A stretch of 11,431 nucleotides of DNA from Desulfovibrio sp. (lineage in GTDB: Bacteria > Desulfobacterota > Desulfovibrionia > Desulfovibrionales > Desulfovibrionaceae): NCBI GenBank assembly GCA_020217165.1, contig JAIWOE010000123.1:1-11431 (forward strand), written 5' to 3'. The position numbers and the translations under genes are program-made. Position 1 is the stretch's first letter, and each line of letters opens with the position of its first letter. This document shows, piece by piece, positions 1 through 7,102 of the stretch. The notes beneath the pieces were generated by a model that saw only the letters and a list, made by a program, of their open reading frames with translations, did no database searches and was not told the DNA's origin.

Positions 1-44
1 AATGGCGGAGGCTCCGGGGTCGGTACGGGGCGTGTGGAATCCAT
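1..44 (-). CDS. Start of an unidentified gene, cut by the window edge
   Basis: Only the first 14 codons are inside the window, reading M-D-S-T-R-P-V-P-T-P-E-P-P-P, so the product cannot be identified. The start is supported by an AGGGAG ribosome binding site six bases before the ATG. No stop codon occurs before the edge. It begins 26 bases after the ABC-F stop codon on the same strand, so the two are probably co-transcribed. The proline-rich N terminus could be a flexible tail. The alternative is that this is a chance ATG in non-coding sequence. Confidence 0.5.
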   Translation of the reverse strand, partial: MDSTRPVPTPEPPP

Positions 45-70
45 ACACTGCTCCCTGACGGCGGGAAGGG

Positions 71-2038
71 CTACACTCCCTCCAACGCCTGTATTTCCGC
101 CTCCAGCTGCTCCATTTCCGCAATGCAGCGTTCGGCCCGTTCCTGCGTCACCTTGTATTCTTCCAGCAATACACCACTCTTGGCAGCGTCCGCAAACACG
201 GCAGGGTCTGCCAGCAGCTGTTCCACCTCTGCCTGGCGGGCAAGGATGTGTTCCAGCTCCTGCTCCTTGTCATCATAGGCCTGCTTTTTGGGGCCCAGCA
301 GCCTGGCCATGGCCTTGCGCTGCTCGGCCTCCTGGCGCTTGCGCTCCTGGCGTTCGGCCCGGCTTTCCCCGGGCTTGTCGCCGGTATTCTTCGAATCGTC
401 TATTACCACAGATTCCCTGCGGGGCACAACTGCCGGAGCGGCCTGGCGGGAACGTTCATAGGCTTCAAATCCTTCTTCATGGATGACAAACCCCTGGGGC
501 GTGAGCTCCCAGACCTGCTCGGCCACGCGCTGCATGAGCCAGCGGTCGTGAGCCACAAAGAGCACGGTGCCGTCAAACTCTTCCAGGGCCTCGATGAGGG
601 CCTCGCGGCTTTCCAGGTCCAGGTGGTTGGTGGGTTCGTCCAGCACCAGGAAGTTGGACCGGGACAGGAACAGCGTGGCCAGGATGAGCCGGCTCTTCTC
701 CCCCCCGGACAGGGAGGCCACGGGGCGCTCGAAGTAGTCCTGCCCCAGCAAGAAGAGTCCAAGCACGCTCATGAGCTCTTCTTCGGTGGTGCGGGGGTCG
801 CACAGACGACGGATTTCGGCCAGGGTGGTTTTTTCCGGATCCAAAATTTCCAATTGATGCTGGGCAAAGATGCCCATCTTGGTGTTGGAGCTCACCTCTA
901 CCCGCCCGGCCAGGGGCTGGTGCCGGCCGGTGACGCACTTGAGCAAGGTGGACTTGCCGCAGCCGTTGGGGCCGGCCAGGGCGATTTTCTGCCCGCGAAA
1001 AATCTGAAAATCTATTGGATTCCACAATGGTTTCCCGTCGCCGTACGCTGCGGAGAGCCCCACCACGGCCAGGGGGGTACGGTCCCCGCGCTGGGGCTCG
1101 GGCCATTTGAAGGAGAGGGTTTTCTTCCTGGCGTCGGGCTTCAGGCCCTCCAGCTCCTTTTCCAGCTTTCTGGCCTGTTTCTGCCGCGAACCGGCCTGGC
1201 GGGCCTTGGTGGCCTTGTATTTGAACCGGGCCACAAAGGCCAGCTTGCGCTCCAGCTCTTCATTCAGGCGCTTGGCCTCGCGCTGGCGCTGTTCCTCCTG
1301 TTCCTCCTGCCAGACCAGAAACTGGGAGAAGGTGCCCTTGCGGAACACGGGCTTGGGGCCGCCAAAATACAGGGTGTGCGTGGCCAGGCGATCCATGAAG
1401 ATGCGGTCGTGGGCCACGAAAACCAGCACGCCCTCATAGGCCAGGAGAAACTGCTCCAACCACTCCACGGCTTCCAGATCAAGGTGGTTGGTGGGTTCAT
1501 CCAGGAGCAGGATGTCTGCCCCGGCCACCAGCACGCGGGCCAGCTTGGCCCGCTCCCGCCAGCCGCCGGAAAAGCGCTGCAGCGGTTCATGATGCCGGGC
1601 GGCGGGAAAGCCCAATCCCTCCAGCACCACATGGGCACGCTGTTCGGGGTTGTGGCCGTACACGGCCTCCAGCTCCGCCTGCCGGCTGGCCAGGCGGGCC
1701 AGGGCTTTTTCGTCATGCGCGGCGGTGGCAGTTTCCCACTCCTTCCAGAAGTCGCCCCAGGAGGGCAGCACTTCCAGCACCCAGGTGATCAGCGGCGTGG
1801 CCAGCACCTCCTCGTCCATTTCCTGGGCCACGTAGCCCAGCCGGGCCCCTTTGGGCATGGTGATGCGCCCGGCATCCGGCGCGCTGACACCAGCCAGGAC
1901 CTTCAGAAAGGTGGATTTGCCCGCGCCGTTGGCCCCGACCACGGCCAGACGCACCCCGGAGACCAGCTCCAGGGAAAAATCCTTGAACAGATCCCGGGCC
2001 CCGTAACTTTTGGTGATGCCTTGAATGGAACAATTCAC
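71..2038 (-). CDS. ABC-F family ATPase (Uup/YheS/EttA type), duplicated ATP-binding cassettes
   Basis: A soluble protein of about 655 residues with two ABC ATPase domains and no membrane segments, as in ABC-F proteins that act on the ribosome rather than as transporters. Domain 1 has Walker A GANGAGKST (about 35-43), signature FSGGW (about 156-160), Walker B LLLDEPTNHLDL (about 177-188) and switch His in FVAHDR. The charged helical inter-domain linker (about 243-305, rich in E, K, R and Q) matches the ABC-F P-site tRNA interaction motif region. Domain 2 has Walker A GPNGCGKST (about 356-364), signature LSGGE (about 443-447), Walker B LVLDEPTNHLDL and FVAHDR. The C-terminal 100 residues are strongly charged and predicted coiled coil, as in Uup/YheS-type members. 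I chose the GTG at 2038 because AGGAA lies six bases upstream and the protein then starts at the family's usual N terminus. A TTG seven codons earlier is also open. The exact role (translation factor, stress or antibiotic protection) cannot be read from sequence. Confidence 0.93.
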   Translation of the reverse strand: MNCSIQGITKSYGARDLFKDFSLELVSGVRLAVVGANGAGKSTFLKVLAGVSAPDAGRITMPKGARLGYVAQEMDEEVLATPLITWVLEVLPSWGDFWKEWETATAAHDEKALARLASRQAELEAVYGHNPEQRAHVVLEGLGFPAARHHEPLQRFSGGWRERAKLARVLVAGADILLLDEPTNHLDLEAVEWLEQFLLAYEGVLVFVAHDRIFMDRLATHTLYFGGPKPVFRKGTFSQFLVWQEEQEEQRQREAKRLNEELERKLAFVARFKYKATKARQAGSRQKQARKLEKELEGLKPDARKKTLSFKWPEPQRGDRTPLAVVGLSAAYGDGKPLWNPIDFQIFRGQKIALAGPNGCGKSTLLKCVTGRHQPLAGRVEVSSNTKMGIFAQHQLEILDPEKTTLAEIRRLCDPRTTEEELMSVLGLFLLGQDYFERPVASLSGGEKSRLILATLFLSRSNFLVLDEPTNHLDLESREALIEALEEFDGTVLFVAHDRWLMQRVAEQVWELTPQGFVIHEEGFEAYERSRQAAPAVVPRRESVVIDDSKNTGDKPGESRAERQERKRQEAEQRKAMARLLGPKKQAYDDKEQELEHILARQAEVEQLLADPAVFADAAKSGVLLEEYKVTQERAERCIAEMEQLEAEIQALEGV

Positions 2039-2126
2039 GCGAGATTCCTGGAAACGCAAGAAGAACGTGGCAAAGCAGCGCCGAATGGCGTCCCAACCGG
2101 CGAGTCATGCCACAAACAGCCCACAG

Positions 2127-2190
2127 TTAAAAGCCTTTGGAAGGGGGGCTGGGGGGGAACCTTTCTTCCCGAAAAGCATCCCCCCGGTGC
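2127..2190 (-). terminator. G/C-rich structured region after leuB, possible terminator
   Basis: A run of G (2152-2157) can pair with a run of C (2180-2185), and inside that loop CTTT (2161-2164) can pair with AAAG (2173-2176), giving a two-stage stem. On the minus strand this is followed by C-rich sequence, then a small CCTT/AAGG stem-loop and CTTTTAA at about 2127-2134. It lies 70-130 bases after the leuB stop and before the ABC-F gene, where an operon end is expected. The T run does not directly follow the main stem, so intrinsic termination is plausible rather than clear. Confidence 0.4.
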
Positions 2191-2200
2191 CTCTGCCTGG

Positions 2201-2255
2201 TGTCACATCCCCGAAACTAGTTGATATTTCTATACCCTATTTCGGGGACGTCACA
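2201..2255. repeat. 55-bp imperfect inverted repeat directly after leuB
   Basis: The arms 2201-2216 and 2240-2255 are inverted copies of 16 bases matching at 14 positions. Each has a perfect CCCCGAAA/TTTCGGGG core and TGT-AC outer ends. They enclose 23 bases of A/T-rich sequence, in contrast to the G/C-rich surroundings. The element starts immediately after the leuB stop codon (2256-2258). It may be a 3'-end stem, a protein-binding site, or a small dispersed repeat; nothing in the window decides between these. Confidence 0.6.
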
Positions 2256-3350
2256 CTACTGCAACGCCGCGACCACGGCGTCGCCCATGGCCGTGCACCC
2301 CACCAGGGTCAGGCCGGAAGTGTCCGATGGGGCGCTTTGGTAAATGTCCCCGGTGCGCAGGCCCTGGTCCAGCACTGCGGAGACGGCCCCCTCGATGGCG
2401 GCGGCTTCGGCCTCCAGGTTCAGGGCAAAGCGCAGCATCATGGCCACGGACAGGATGGTGGCCAGGGGATTGGCCTTGTCCTGCCCGGCGATGTCCGGGG
2501 CCGAGCCGTGGATGGGCTCGTAAATGCCGGGACCGGATTCACCCACCGAGGCCGAGGGCAGCATGCCGATGGAACCAGTGATGGCAGCGGCGGCGTCGGA
2601 GAGGATATCCCCGAAAAGGTTACCGGTGACGATGACATCGAACTGGCTGGGATCCCGCACCAGCTGCATGGCGGCGTTGTCCACGTACATGTGGGTCAGT
2701 TCCACGTCCGGGTAGTCCTTGTGGACTTCCATGACCACATCCCGCCAGAGCTGGGAGACATCCAGGACATTGGCCTTGTCCACGCTGCACAGACGCTTGC
2801 CGCGCTTGCGGGCAGCCTCGAAGCCCACCTTGGCGATGCGGCGCACCTCGGACTCGGTGTAGCGCATGGTGTTGAAGCCCATGCGCTCGCCGTTTTCCTC
2901 CACAATGCCCTTGGGCTGGCCAAAGTAGACGCAGCCGGTCAGCTCGCGCACCACCAGCACGTCCAGGCCCTTGGACACGATGTCCGGCCGCAGGTAGCTG
3001 GCCGAGGCCAGTTGCGGGAACAGGGTGGCCGGGCGGAAGTTGGCAAAGCAGTTCAGCTCCTTGCGCAGCTTGAGCAGACCGGTTTCGGCCCGCTGGTGCC
3101 GGGGCAGGTTGTCCCACTTGGGACCGCCCACGGCGCCCAGCAACACGGCGTCGCTCGCCTTGCAGGCCGCCAGGGTGGCCTCGGGCAGGGGATCGCCCAC
3201 GGCATCAATGGCGCAGCCGCCGGCCAGGGCTTCGGTGTAGGTGAAGGTATGGCCGAATTTCTGGCCCACCACATTGAGCACGCGCACGGCCTGGGCCATG
3301 ATCTCGGGGCCGATGCCGTCGCCAGGAAGCAGACAGATGGTGTAATTCAT
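2256..3350 (-). CDS. leuB: 3-isopropylmalate dehydrogenase
   Basis: This cytoplasmic enzyme oxidises and decarboxylates (2R,3S)-3-isopropylmalate with NAD+, the third dedicated step of leucine synthesis. The 364 residues match the family length. Visible motifs are the N-terminal [23 protein letters not shown] (about 70-81), [10 protein letters not shown] with catalytic Tyr142, DKANVL with catalytic Lys192, the Mg-binding aspartates in [11 protein letters not shown] (Asp224) and NLFGDILSD (Asp248, Asp252), and the NAD-binding [15 protein letters not shown] (about 281-295). [10 protein letters not shown] and the NAD loop with Asp-Ile-Ala favour LeuB over isocitrate or tartrate dehydrogenase. 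The start ATG gives the normal N terminus, although the ribosome binding site is weak (GAG nine bases upstream). It is the last gene of leuACDB, separated from leuD by 120 bases carrying strong hairpins, so its expression may be tuned separately from leuACD. Confidence 0.97.
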   Translation of the reverse strand: MNYTICLLPGDGIGPEIMAQAVRVLNVVGQKFGHTFTYTEALAGGCAIDAVGDPLPEATLAACKASDAVLLGAVGGPKWDNLPRHQRAETGLLKLRKELNCFANFRPATLFPQLASASYLRPDIVSKGLDVLVVRELTGCVYFGQPKGIVEENGERMGFNTMRYTESEVRRIAKVGFEAARKRGKRLCSVDKANVLDVSQLWRDVVMEVHKDYPDVELTHMYVDNAAMQLVRDPSQFDVIVTGNLFGDILSDAAAAITGSIGMLPSASVGESGPGIYEPIHGSAPDIAGQDKANPLATILSVAMMLRFALNLEAEAAAIEGAVSAVLDQGLRTGDIYQSAPSDTSGLTLVGCTAMGDAVVAALQ

Positions 3351-3385
3351 GAAGCAAACTCGATGGGTTTGAAAACATGCAGACT

Positions 3386-3447
3386 CGGGGCGCCGCCCCG
3401 AACCCCGCCAGGGAGGGCGCGGGGGGACTTGCCTCCCCCGCCCTCTC
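3386..3447 (-). repeat. Two G/C-rich hairpins between leuD and leuB
   Basis: The 120-base gap between leuD and leuB holds two stems. The first, at 3386-3400, is CGGGGC-GCC-GCCCCG (six pairs, three-base loop). The second pairs 3411-3425 with 3435-3447: a five-pair G/C stem, then a two-base bulge, then eight more pairs (including one G-U). No T run follows on the minus strand, so these look like RNA stabilising/processing structures or a dispersed intergenic repeat rather than a terminator. Confidence 0.55.
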
Positions 3448-3470
3448 CTGCCGTGACTTGGCCGTGCGAC

Positions 3471-3965
3471 CTACGCCGTCAGGCGCTGCTTGACATAGTT
3501 CACCAACCCGCCCGCATTCAGGATTTCCTGCATGAAGGGCGGCACGGGCTGGGCGGTAATGGTCTCGCCGGTGCGCTTGTTGAGGATCTGCCCGGTGACG
3601 ATATCCACTTCCAGGGGATCGCCATCCTGAATGCGGCTGATGTCGTCCCCCACTTCCAGCAGGGGCAACCCCATGTTGAAGCTGTTGCGGTAGAAGATGC
3701 GGGCATAGGAATGGGCGATGACCACGGACACCCCTGCCCCCAGGATGGCCACGGGGGCATGCTCGCGGGAGGAGCCGCAGCCAAAGTTGCGCCCGGCCAC
3801 GATGAAGTCGCCCTTGGCGAGGCGCGTGTTCCAGCCGGGCTCCAGGCCTTCCATGCAATGCTTGCCGAGTTCCGCAGGATCGGTGGTCACCAGGTACGGA
3901 GCCGGGATGATGGCGTCGGTATCGATATGCTCGCCCACCAGATGGGCTGCGCCGGTAAGTTTCAT
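3471..3965 (-). CDS. leuD: 3-isopropylmalate dehydratase small subunit
   Basis: The small (swivel) subunit of isopropylmalate isomerase, which with LeuC interconverts 2- and 3-isopropylmalate through an isopropylmaleate intermediate. The 164-residue length is the short bacterial/archaeal type that pairs with LeuC proteins of about 420 residues. It is not the roughly 200-residue enterobacterial type. Conserved segments are [13 protein letters not shown] (about 13-25), [22 protein letters not shown] (about 58-79, the substrate-recognition loop) and [17 protein letters not shown] (about 88-104). GAGGA eight bases before the ATG supports the start. The gene begins 21 bases after the leuC stop, consistent with one transcript. 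Confidence 0.96.
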   Translation of the reverse strand: MKLTGAAHLVGEHIDTDAIIPAPYLVTTDPAELGKHCMEGLEPGWNTRLAKGDFIVAGRNFGCGSSREHAPVAILGAGVSVVIAHSYARIFYRNSFNMGLPLLEVGDDISRIQDGDPLEVDIVTGQILNKRTGETITAQPVPPFMQEILNAGGLVNYVKQRLTA

Positions 3966-3986
3966 GACGGTTGTCCTCGCAGGCGG

Positions 3987-5264
3987 TTACAGGGACGCAG
4001 GGTGGACGATTTCGCCAGCCACGGCCGCCGCGGCGGCCAGGGACGGGGAAGACAGGTACACCTCGCTCTCCAGGTGGCCCATGCGGCCCTTGAAATTGCG
4101 GTTGGTGGTGGCAATGGCGCGTTCGCCCTTGGCCAGGATGCCCATGTGGCCGCCCAGGCAGGGGCCGCAGGTGGGCGGTCCCACGATGCAGCCGGCCTCC
4201 ATGAAGGTTTCCAGCAGGCCTTCCCTGAGGGCCTGGGTCCAGATGTTGGGCGTGGCCGGCAGCACCACGCAGCGCACGGTCTTTTTCACCTTGCGACCCT
4301 TGAGGATGGCCGCGGCCTCGCGCAGGTCCTCAATGCGGCCGTTGGTGCAGGAACCGATGACGGACTGGTTGACCACGATGTGCTCGGCAGCCAGCTCGTC
4401 CACCCCGCGCACGTTGTCCGGCAGGTGCGGGCAGGCCACCTGCGGCGACAGGGAGCCGGCGTCAATCGTGATGATTTCGTCATAGGGCGCGCCGGCATCG
4501 GGCCAGATCTCCTGCGTGGCGGCGTGGCCGTGGGCCTTGGCGTAGGCCAGGGTCTTGGCATCCGCCGGGAAGAGCCCGGCCTTGCCGCCGGCCTCAATGG
4601 CCATGTTGGCCATGGTCATGCGGCCTTCCACGGAGAGGGCGGCCACGGTGCCGCCGCCGAACTCCAGGGCCTTGTAGCGCGCGCCGTCCACGCCAGTCTT
4701 GCCGATGGTGTGGAGGATCAGATCCTTGGCGCCCACGTAGGGGGCCAGTTCGCCGTCAATCTGCACGTAAATGGTCTGGGGCACCTTGAACCAGGTCTCG
4801 CCCAGGGCCATGGCGCCGGCAATGTCCGTGGAGCCCATGCCCGTAGCAAAGGCGCACAGGCCGCCGTAGGTGCAGGTGTGGCTGTCGGCGCCCACCACCA
4901 CATCACCGGGGCCCACCAGGCCCAGCTCGGGCAGCAGGGCGTGTTCCACGCCGCAGTCCCCACCTTCATAATAGTGCAGGATGTCCTGCTCCTGGGCGAA
5001 TTCCCGCACCCCGCGCACCTGCTCTGCGGAGGCGATATCCTTGTTGGGGGTGAAGTGGTCCATCACCAGGGCGACCTTGGTCTTGTCAAAGACCGTGGCC
5101 GCGCCCATCTTGCGGAAGCTCTTGATGGCCAGGGGCGCGGTGATGTCGTTCGCCAGCACCAGGGAGACGCGGCAGCGAACAATCTGCCCGGCCTCCTTGA
5201 TCACTTCGTCGCTGGCGGCCTGGAGCAGTTTCATGGCAAGGGTGTGCGCTACAGCGTGACGCAT
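3987..5264 (-). CDS. leuC: 3-isopropylmalate dehydratase large subunit
   Basis: The aconitase-family catalytic subunit of isopropylmalate isomerase, carrying a labile [4Fe-4S] cluster. The 425-residue length matches the split archaeal/HACN-like subfamily. The three cluster cysteines are visible: Cys306 in SVIGSCTNGR, and Cys366 and Cys369 in PTCGPCLGG. Other family segments are VMDHFTPN (about 68-74), GVEHALLPE (about 105-113) and GADSHTCTYGGLCAFATGMGSTD (about 125-147). The start at 5264 is preceded by a strong AGGAGGAGGAA ribosome binding site. An internal ATG ten codons later has none. The first 16 bases overlap the end of leuA, and the ribosome binding site lies inside leuA codons, so translational coupling is likely. 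Confidence 0.97.
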   Translation of the reverse strand: MRHAVAHTLAMKLLQAASDEVIKEAGQIVRCRVSLVLANDITAPLAIKSFRKMGAATVFDKTKVALVMDHFTPNKDIASAEQVRGVREFAQEQDILHYYEGGDCGVEHALLPELGLVGPGDVVVGADSHTCTYGGLCAFATGMGSTDIAGAMALGETWFKVPQTIYVQIDGELAPYVGAKDLILHTIGKTGVDGARYKALEFGGGTVAALSVEGRMTMANMAIEAGGKAGLFPADAKTLAYAKAHGHAATQEIWPDAGAPYDEIITIDAGSLSPQVACPHLPDNVRGVDELAAEHIVVNQSVIGSCTNGRIEDLREAAAILKGRKVKKTVRCVVLPATPNIWTQALREGLLETFMEAGCIVGPPTCGPCLGGHMGILAKGERAIATTNRNFKGRMGHLESEVYLSSPSLAAAAAVAGEIVHPASL

Positions 5265-6778
5265 TGACGTTCCTCCTCCTTTTTGGCGAGGCGATTGAGG
5301 GCGTTGAGATAGGCCTTGGCCCCGGCCTTGATGACGTCGCCGTCGGCCCCGCGACCCACGGCCGAGTGCGCCTCCATGCGCAGCCGGACCATCACCTCGC
5401 CCTGGGCGTCCGTGCCCGAGGTGACGGCGTTAACCTGATAATGTTCCAATACCGGGGACTTGCCCACGGCCTTGTTGATGGCGCTGAAGGCGGCGTCCAC
5501 GGGACCCACGCCAAAGGTGGCCTCGCGCACCTCCTGGCCGTCCACCTCCAGCACCAGGGCTGCGGAGGGCGGATCGGCCCCGGCCACCACAATGAGGTTG
5601 CGCAGGCGGTACTTGTCCGGAATGCGGAACACTTCTTCCAGCACCACGGCTTCCACGTCTTCGTCGAAAATCTGTTCCTTCTTGTCCGCCAGCTTCTTGA
5701 TGGCCTCGAAGACAATGCCCAGCTGCTCGTCGGAGAGGGTGAAGCCCAGCTCCCGGCATTTGGTGCCCAGGGCGTTGCGGCCGGAATGTTTGCCCAGCAC
5801 CAGCTCCGTGCGGGCGCGGCCCACGGCCTCGGGGGTCATGATTTCATAGGTGCGGCTGTCCTTGAGCATGCCATCCTGATGGATGCCGCTCTCGTGGGCA
5901 AAGGCGTTGGCGCCCACGATGGCCTTGTAGGGCGGAATGGGCGCGCCGATGATCATGGACAAGAGCCGGCAGGTGGGGAAGAGCTGCTCCGTGCGAATGC
6001 CCGTTTCCAGCTGGAAATACGGCTGGCGGGTGCGCAGGGCCATGATCACCTCTTCCAGGGCGGCGTTGCCGGCGCGTTCCCCGATGCCGGAGACGGTCAC
6101 TTCCGCCTGCCGGGCCCCGGCCTTGAGGGCCGCCAGGGTATTGGCCGCGGCCAGGCCGAGATCGTTGTGACAATGCACGGACCAGACCACCTTCTCGCTG
6201 CCGGGGACATGCTCCAGCAGGTAGGCGATGAGCTCCCCGAACTCCTGGGGCTGGGCATAGCCCACGGTGTCCGGAATGTTGATGGTCTTGGCTCCGGCCT
6301 TGATGACCTCCGCGCAGATGCGGGCCAGGAACGGCGGCTCGGAGCGGGAGGCGTCCTCGGCGGAAAATTCCACATTGGAGGTATACTGCGCGGCGTGCCT
6401 GACGGCGGCCACGGCCATTTCCACCACGGCATCCGGGGCCTTGCGCAGCTTCTTTTCCATGTGGATGGGCGAGGTGGCGATGAAGGTGTGGATGCGCGGG
6501 TTGGCCGCAGCCTTGATGGCTTCCCAGGCGCGGTCGATGTCCGGCTGAATGGCCCGGGCCAGACCGGCAATCTGGGAATCCTTCACCGCGGCGGCAATGG
6601 CCTGCACGGCCTGAAAGTCGCCCTTGGAGGCGGCGGGGAAGCCGGCCTCGATGACGTCCACGCCCATGCCTTCCAACTGCTTGGCCAGGCGGATTTTTTC
6701 CTGCTCGTTCATGGTTGCGCCGGGCGATTGCTCGCCGTCACGCAAGGTGGTGTCGAATATGATGACGCGATTGGACAT
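5249..6778 (-). CDS. leuA: 2-isopropylmalate synthase
   Basis: The first committed enzyme of leucine synthesis, condensing 2-ketoisovalerate and acetyl-CoA to 2-isopropylmalate. The 509 residues give a TIM-barrel catalytic domain (about 1-275) with DTTLRDGEQSPG (metal ligand Asp9, catalytic Arg13), VHCHNDLGLA (metal ligands His202, His204) and GIGERAGNAALEEV (Asn238). A linker with HESGIHQDGMLKD (about 295-307) follows. The C-terminal domain (about 385-495) matches the LeuA leucine-binding regulatory fold, so leucine feedback inhibition is expected. Length and domain layout favour LeuA over citramalate or homocitrate synthase. The start at 6778 follows GGAG by seven bases and gives the family N terminus MSNRVIIFDTTLRDGEQ; the reading frame is open much further upstream, but that stretch is leader RNA. 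The end overlaps leuC by 16 bases. Confidence 0.97.
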   Translation of the reverse strand: MSNRVIIFDTTLRDGEQSPGATMNEQEKIRLAKQLEGMGVDVIEAGFPAASKGDFQAVQAIAAAVKDSQIAGLARAIQPDIDRAWEAIKAAANPRIHTFIATSPIHMEKKLRKAPDAVVEMAVAAVRHAAQYTSNVEFSAEDASRSEPPFLARICAEVIKAGAKTINIPDTVGYAQPQEFGELIAYLLEHVPGSEKVVWSVHCHNDLGLAAANTLAALKAGARQAEVTVSGIGERAGNAALEEVIMALRTRQPYFQLETGIRTEQLFPTCRLLSMIIGAPIPPYKAIVGANAFAHESGIHQDGMLKDSRTYEIMTPEAVGRARTELVLGKHSGRNALGTKCRELGFTLSDEQLGIVFEAIKKLADKKEQIFDEDVEAVVLEEVFRIPDKYRLRNLIVVAGADPPSAALVLEVDGQEVREATFGVGPVDAAFSAINKAVGKSPVLEHYQVNAVTSGTDAQGEVMVRLRMEAHSAVGRGADGDVIKAGAKAYLNALNRLAKKEEERQCVTL

Positions 6779-6835
6779 GGTGCTGCTCCGCGATGGGTGG
6801 CGATTCCTACCGAAAAGCCCGGCGTATGGCAAAGG

Positions 6836-6948
6836 CTTCCGGCCGGAAGGGATTCCCCGCCTTGCGGTGGGGAGATGCCTGGGGCACACGATGGACGAAG
6901 GCCGTCCTGAAGAACGGAGAAATGGATGACGAGCGCTACAGCGCTCGT
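6836..6948 (-). promoter_or_regulatory. Candidate leucine attenuator: folded leader RNA of leuA
   Basis: Between the leader peptide and leuA the transcript can form a series of stems, in transcript order. First is ACGAGCGCT-GT-AGCGCTCGT (6929-6948), a perfect nine-base inverted repeat containing the leader-peptide stop. Second is CCGTTC-TTCA-GGACGG (6902-6917), which competes with GGACG-GCCTT-CGTCC (6893-6907). Third is CCCCACC-GCAA-GGCGGGG (6855-6872) with a GNRA-type loop and one mismatch. Fourth is the palindrome CTTCCGGCCGGAAG (6836-6849) followed by CCTTTGCC. Leu codons at the foot of the first stem and mutually exclusive later stems are the layout of ribosome-mediated attenuation. No strong T run follows any stem, so control could act on translation of leuA or by factor-dependent termination. 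Confidence 0.6.
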
Positions 6949-7007
6949 AGCAGGAGGCGACGGGAAATGGAGGAGCAGGAGGCAATATGGCGAATAAAGC
7001 AATCCAT
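6936..7007 (-). CDS. leuL: Leucine operon leader peptide (candidate)
   Basis: A 23-codon open frame upstream of leuA, starting M-D-C-F-I-R-H and ending S-R-R-L-L-L-R-A-L followed by TAG. Three consecutive leucine codons (CTC CTG CTA) lie six codons before the end and a fourth (CTG) directly precedes the stop. Such Leu runs just ahead of a leuA leader hairpin are the hallmark of leucine leader peptides known from enterobacteria. The stop codon sits in the centre of a perfect inverted repeat (6929-6948), and the Leu codons lie at its 5' base, so a ribosome waiting for Leu-tRNA would block that stem. There is no clear ribosome binding site. The predicted promoter places the transcript start only about four bases before this ATG, suggesting leaderless or near-leaderless translation. 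Confidence 0.62.
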   Translation of the reverse strand: MDCFIRHIASCSSISRRLLLRAL

Positions 7008-7017
7008 AGATGCACTG

Positions 7018-7046
7018 TGGATAGCACTTAACCGGGGGAGCGTCAA
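7018..7046 (-). promoter_or_regulatory. Predicted sigma70 promoter of the leu operon
   Basis: On the minus strand a TTGACG box (7041-7046, five of six consensus bases) is separated by exactly 17 bases from TATCCA (7018-7023, a weak -10). It lies between the terminator of the upstream response-regulator gene and the leu leader peptide. Transcription would begin near 7010-7012. Confidence 0.5.
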
Positions 7047-7069
7047 GGAAAATTGATCAGAGAAACAGT

Positions 7070-7099
7070 GGTAAAATAAGGAAGCCGCCCCTGGTCTTC
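7070..7099 (-). terminator. Probable intrinsic terminator of the response-regulator gene
   Basis: Four bases after the stop codon, the minus-strand sequence can form a stem GAAG-(A)-CC / GG-CTTC (7081-7099) with a G-rich loop. It is followed at once by CTTATTTTA (7072-7080). It would separate the GGDEF gene transcript from the leu promoter about 30 bases further on. The stem is short and has one bulge. Confidence 0.55.
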
Positions 7100-7102
7100 T
7101 CC

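Noticed and set aside
2201..2255. Miniature transposable element with terminal inverted repeats
   Set aside because: No target-site duplication is evident and no transposase is nearby; only one copy is visible, so I call it an inverted repeat only.
2025..5267. A 1080-codon open frame on the plus strand across leuB, leuD and leuC
   Set aside because: It is antisense to three unmistakable enzymes, is rich in Gly, His and Gln as expected from the complement of G/C-biased codons, and shows no domain. The same holds for the long plus-strand frames over the ABC-F gene (248-2224) and leuA (5264-6910).
6709..7002. Alternative leader frame with four Leu codons in a row (C-L-L-L-L-H-F), starting at a TTG
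   Set aside because: It runs 97 codons into leuA in the wrong frame, has no proper start signal, and its stop is not linked to a hairpin. The shorter frame ending at 6936 fits a leader peptide better. It remains a caveat because the Leu run is nearby.
6779..7010. T-box riboswitch upstream of leuA
   Set aside because: I do not see the conserved T-box core (TGGTACCGCGG-like) or a specifier loop arrangement; the Leu-codon leader explains the region better.
5249..7027. Extended 592-residue LeuA starting at 7027
   Set aside because: The extra 83 residues are low-quality sequence without family resemblance and overlap the leader peptide and hairpins; the ATG at 6778 has a ribosome binding site and the family N terminus.
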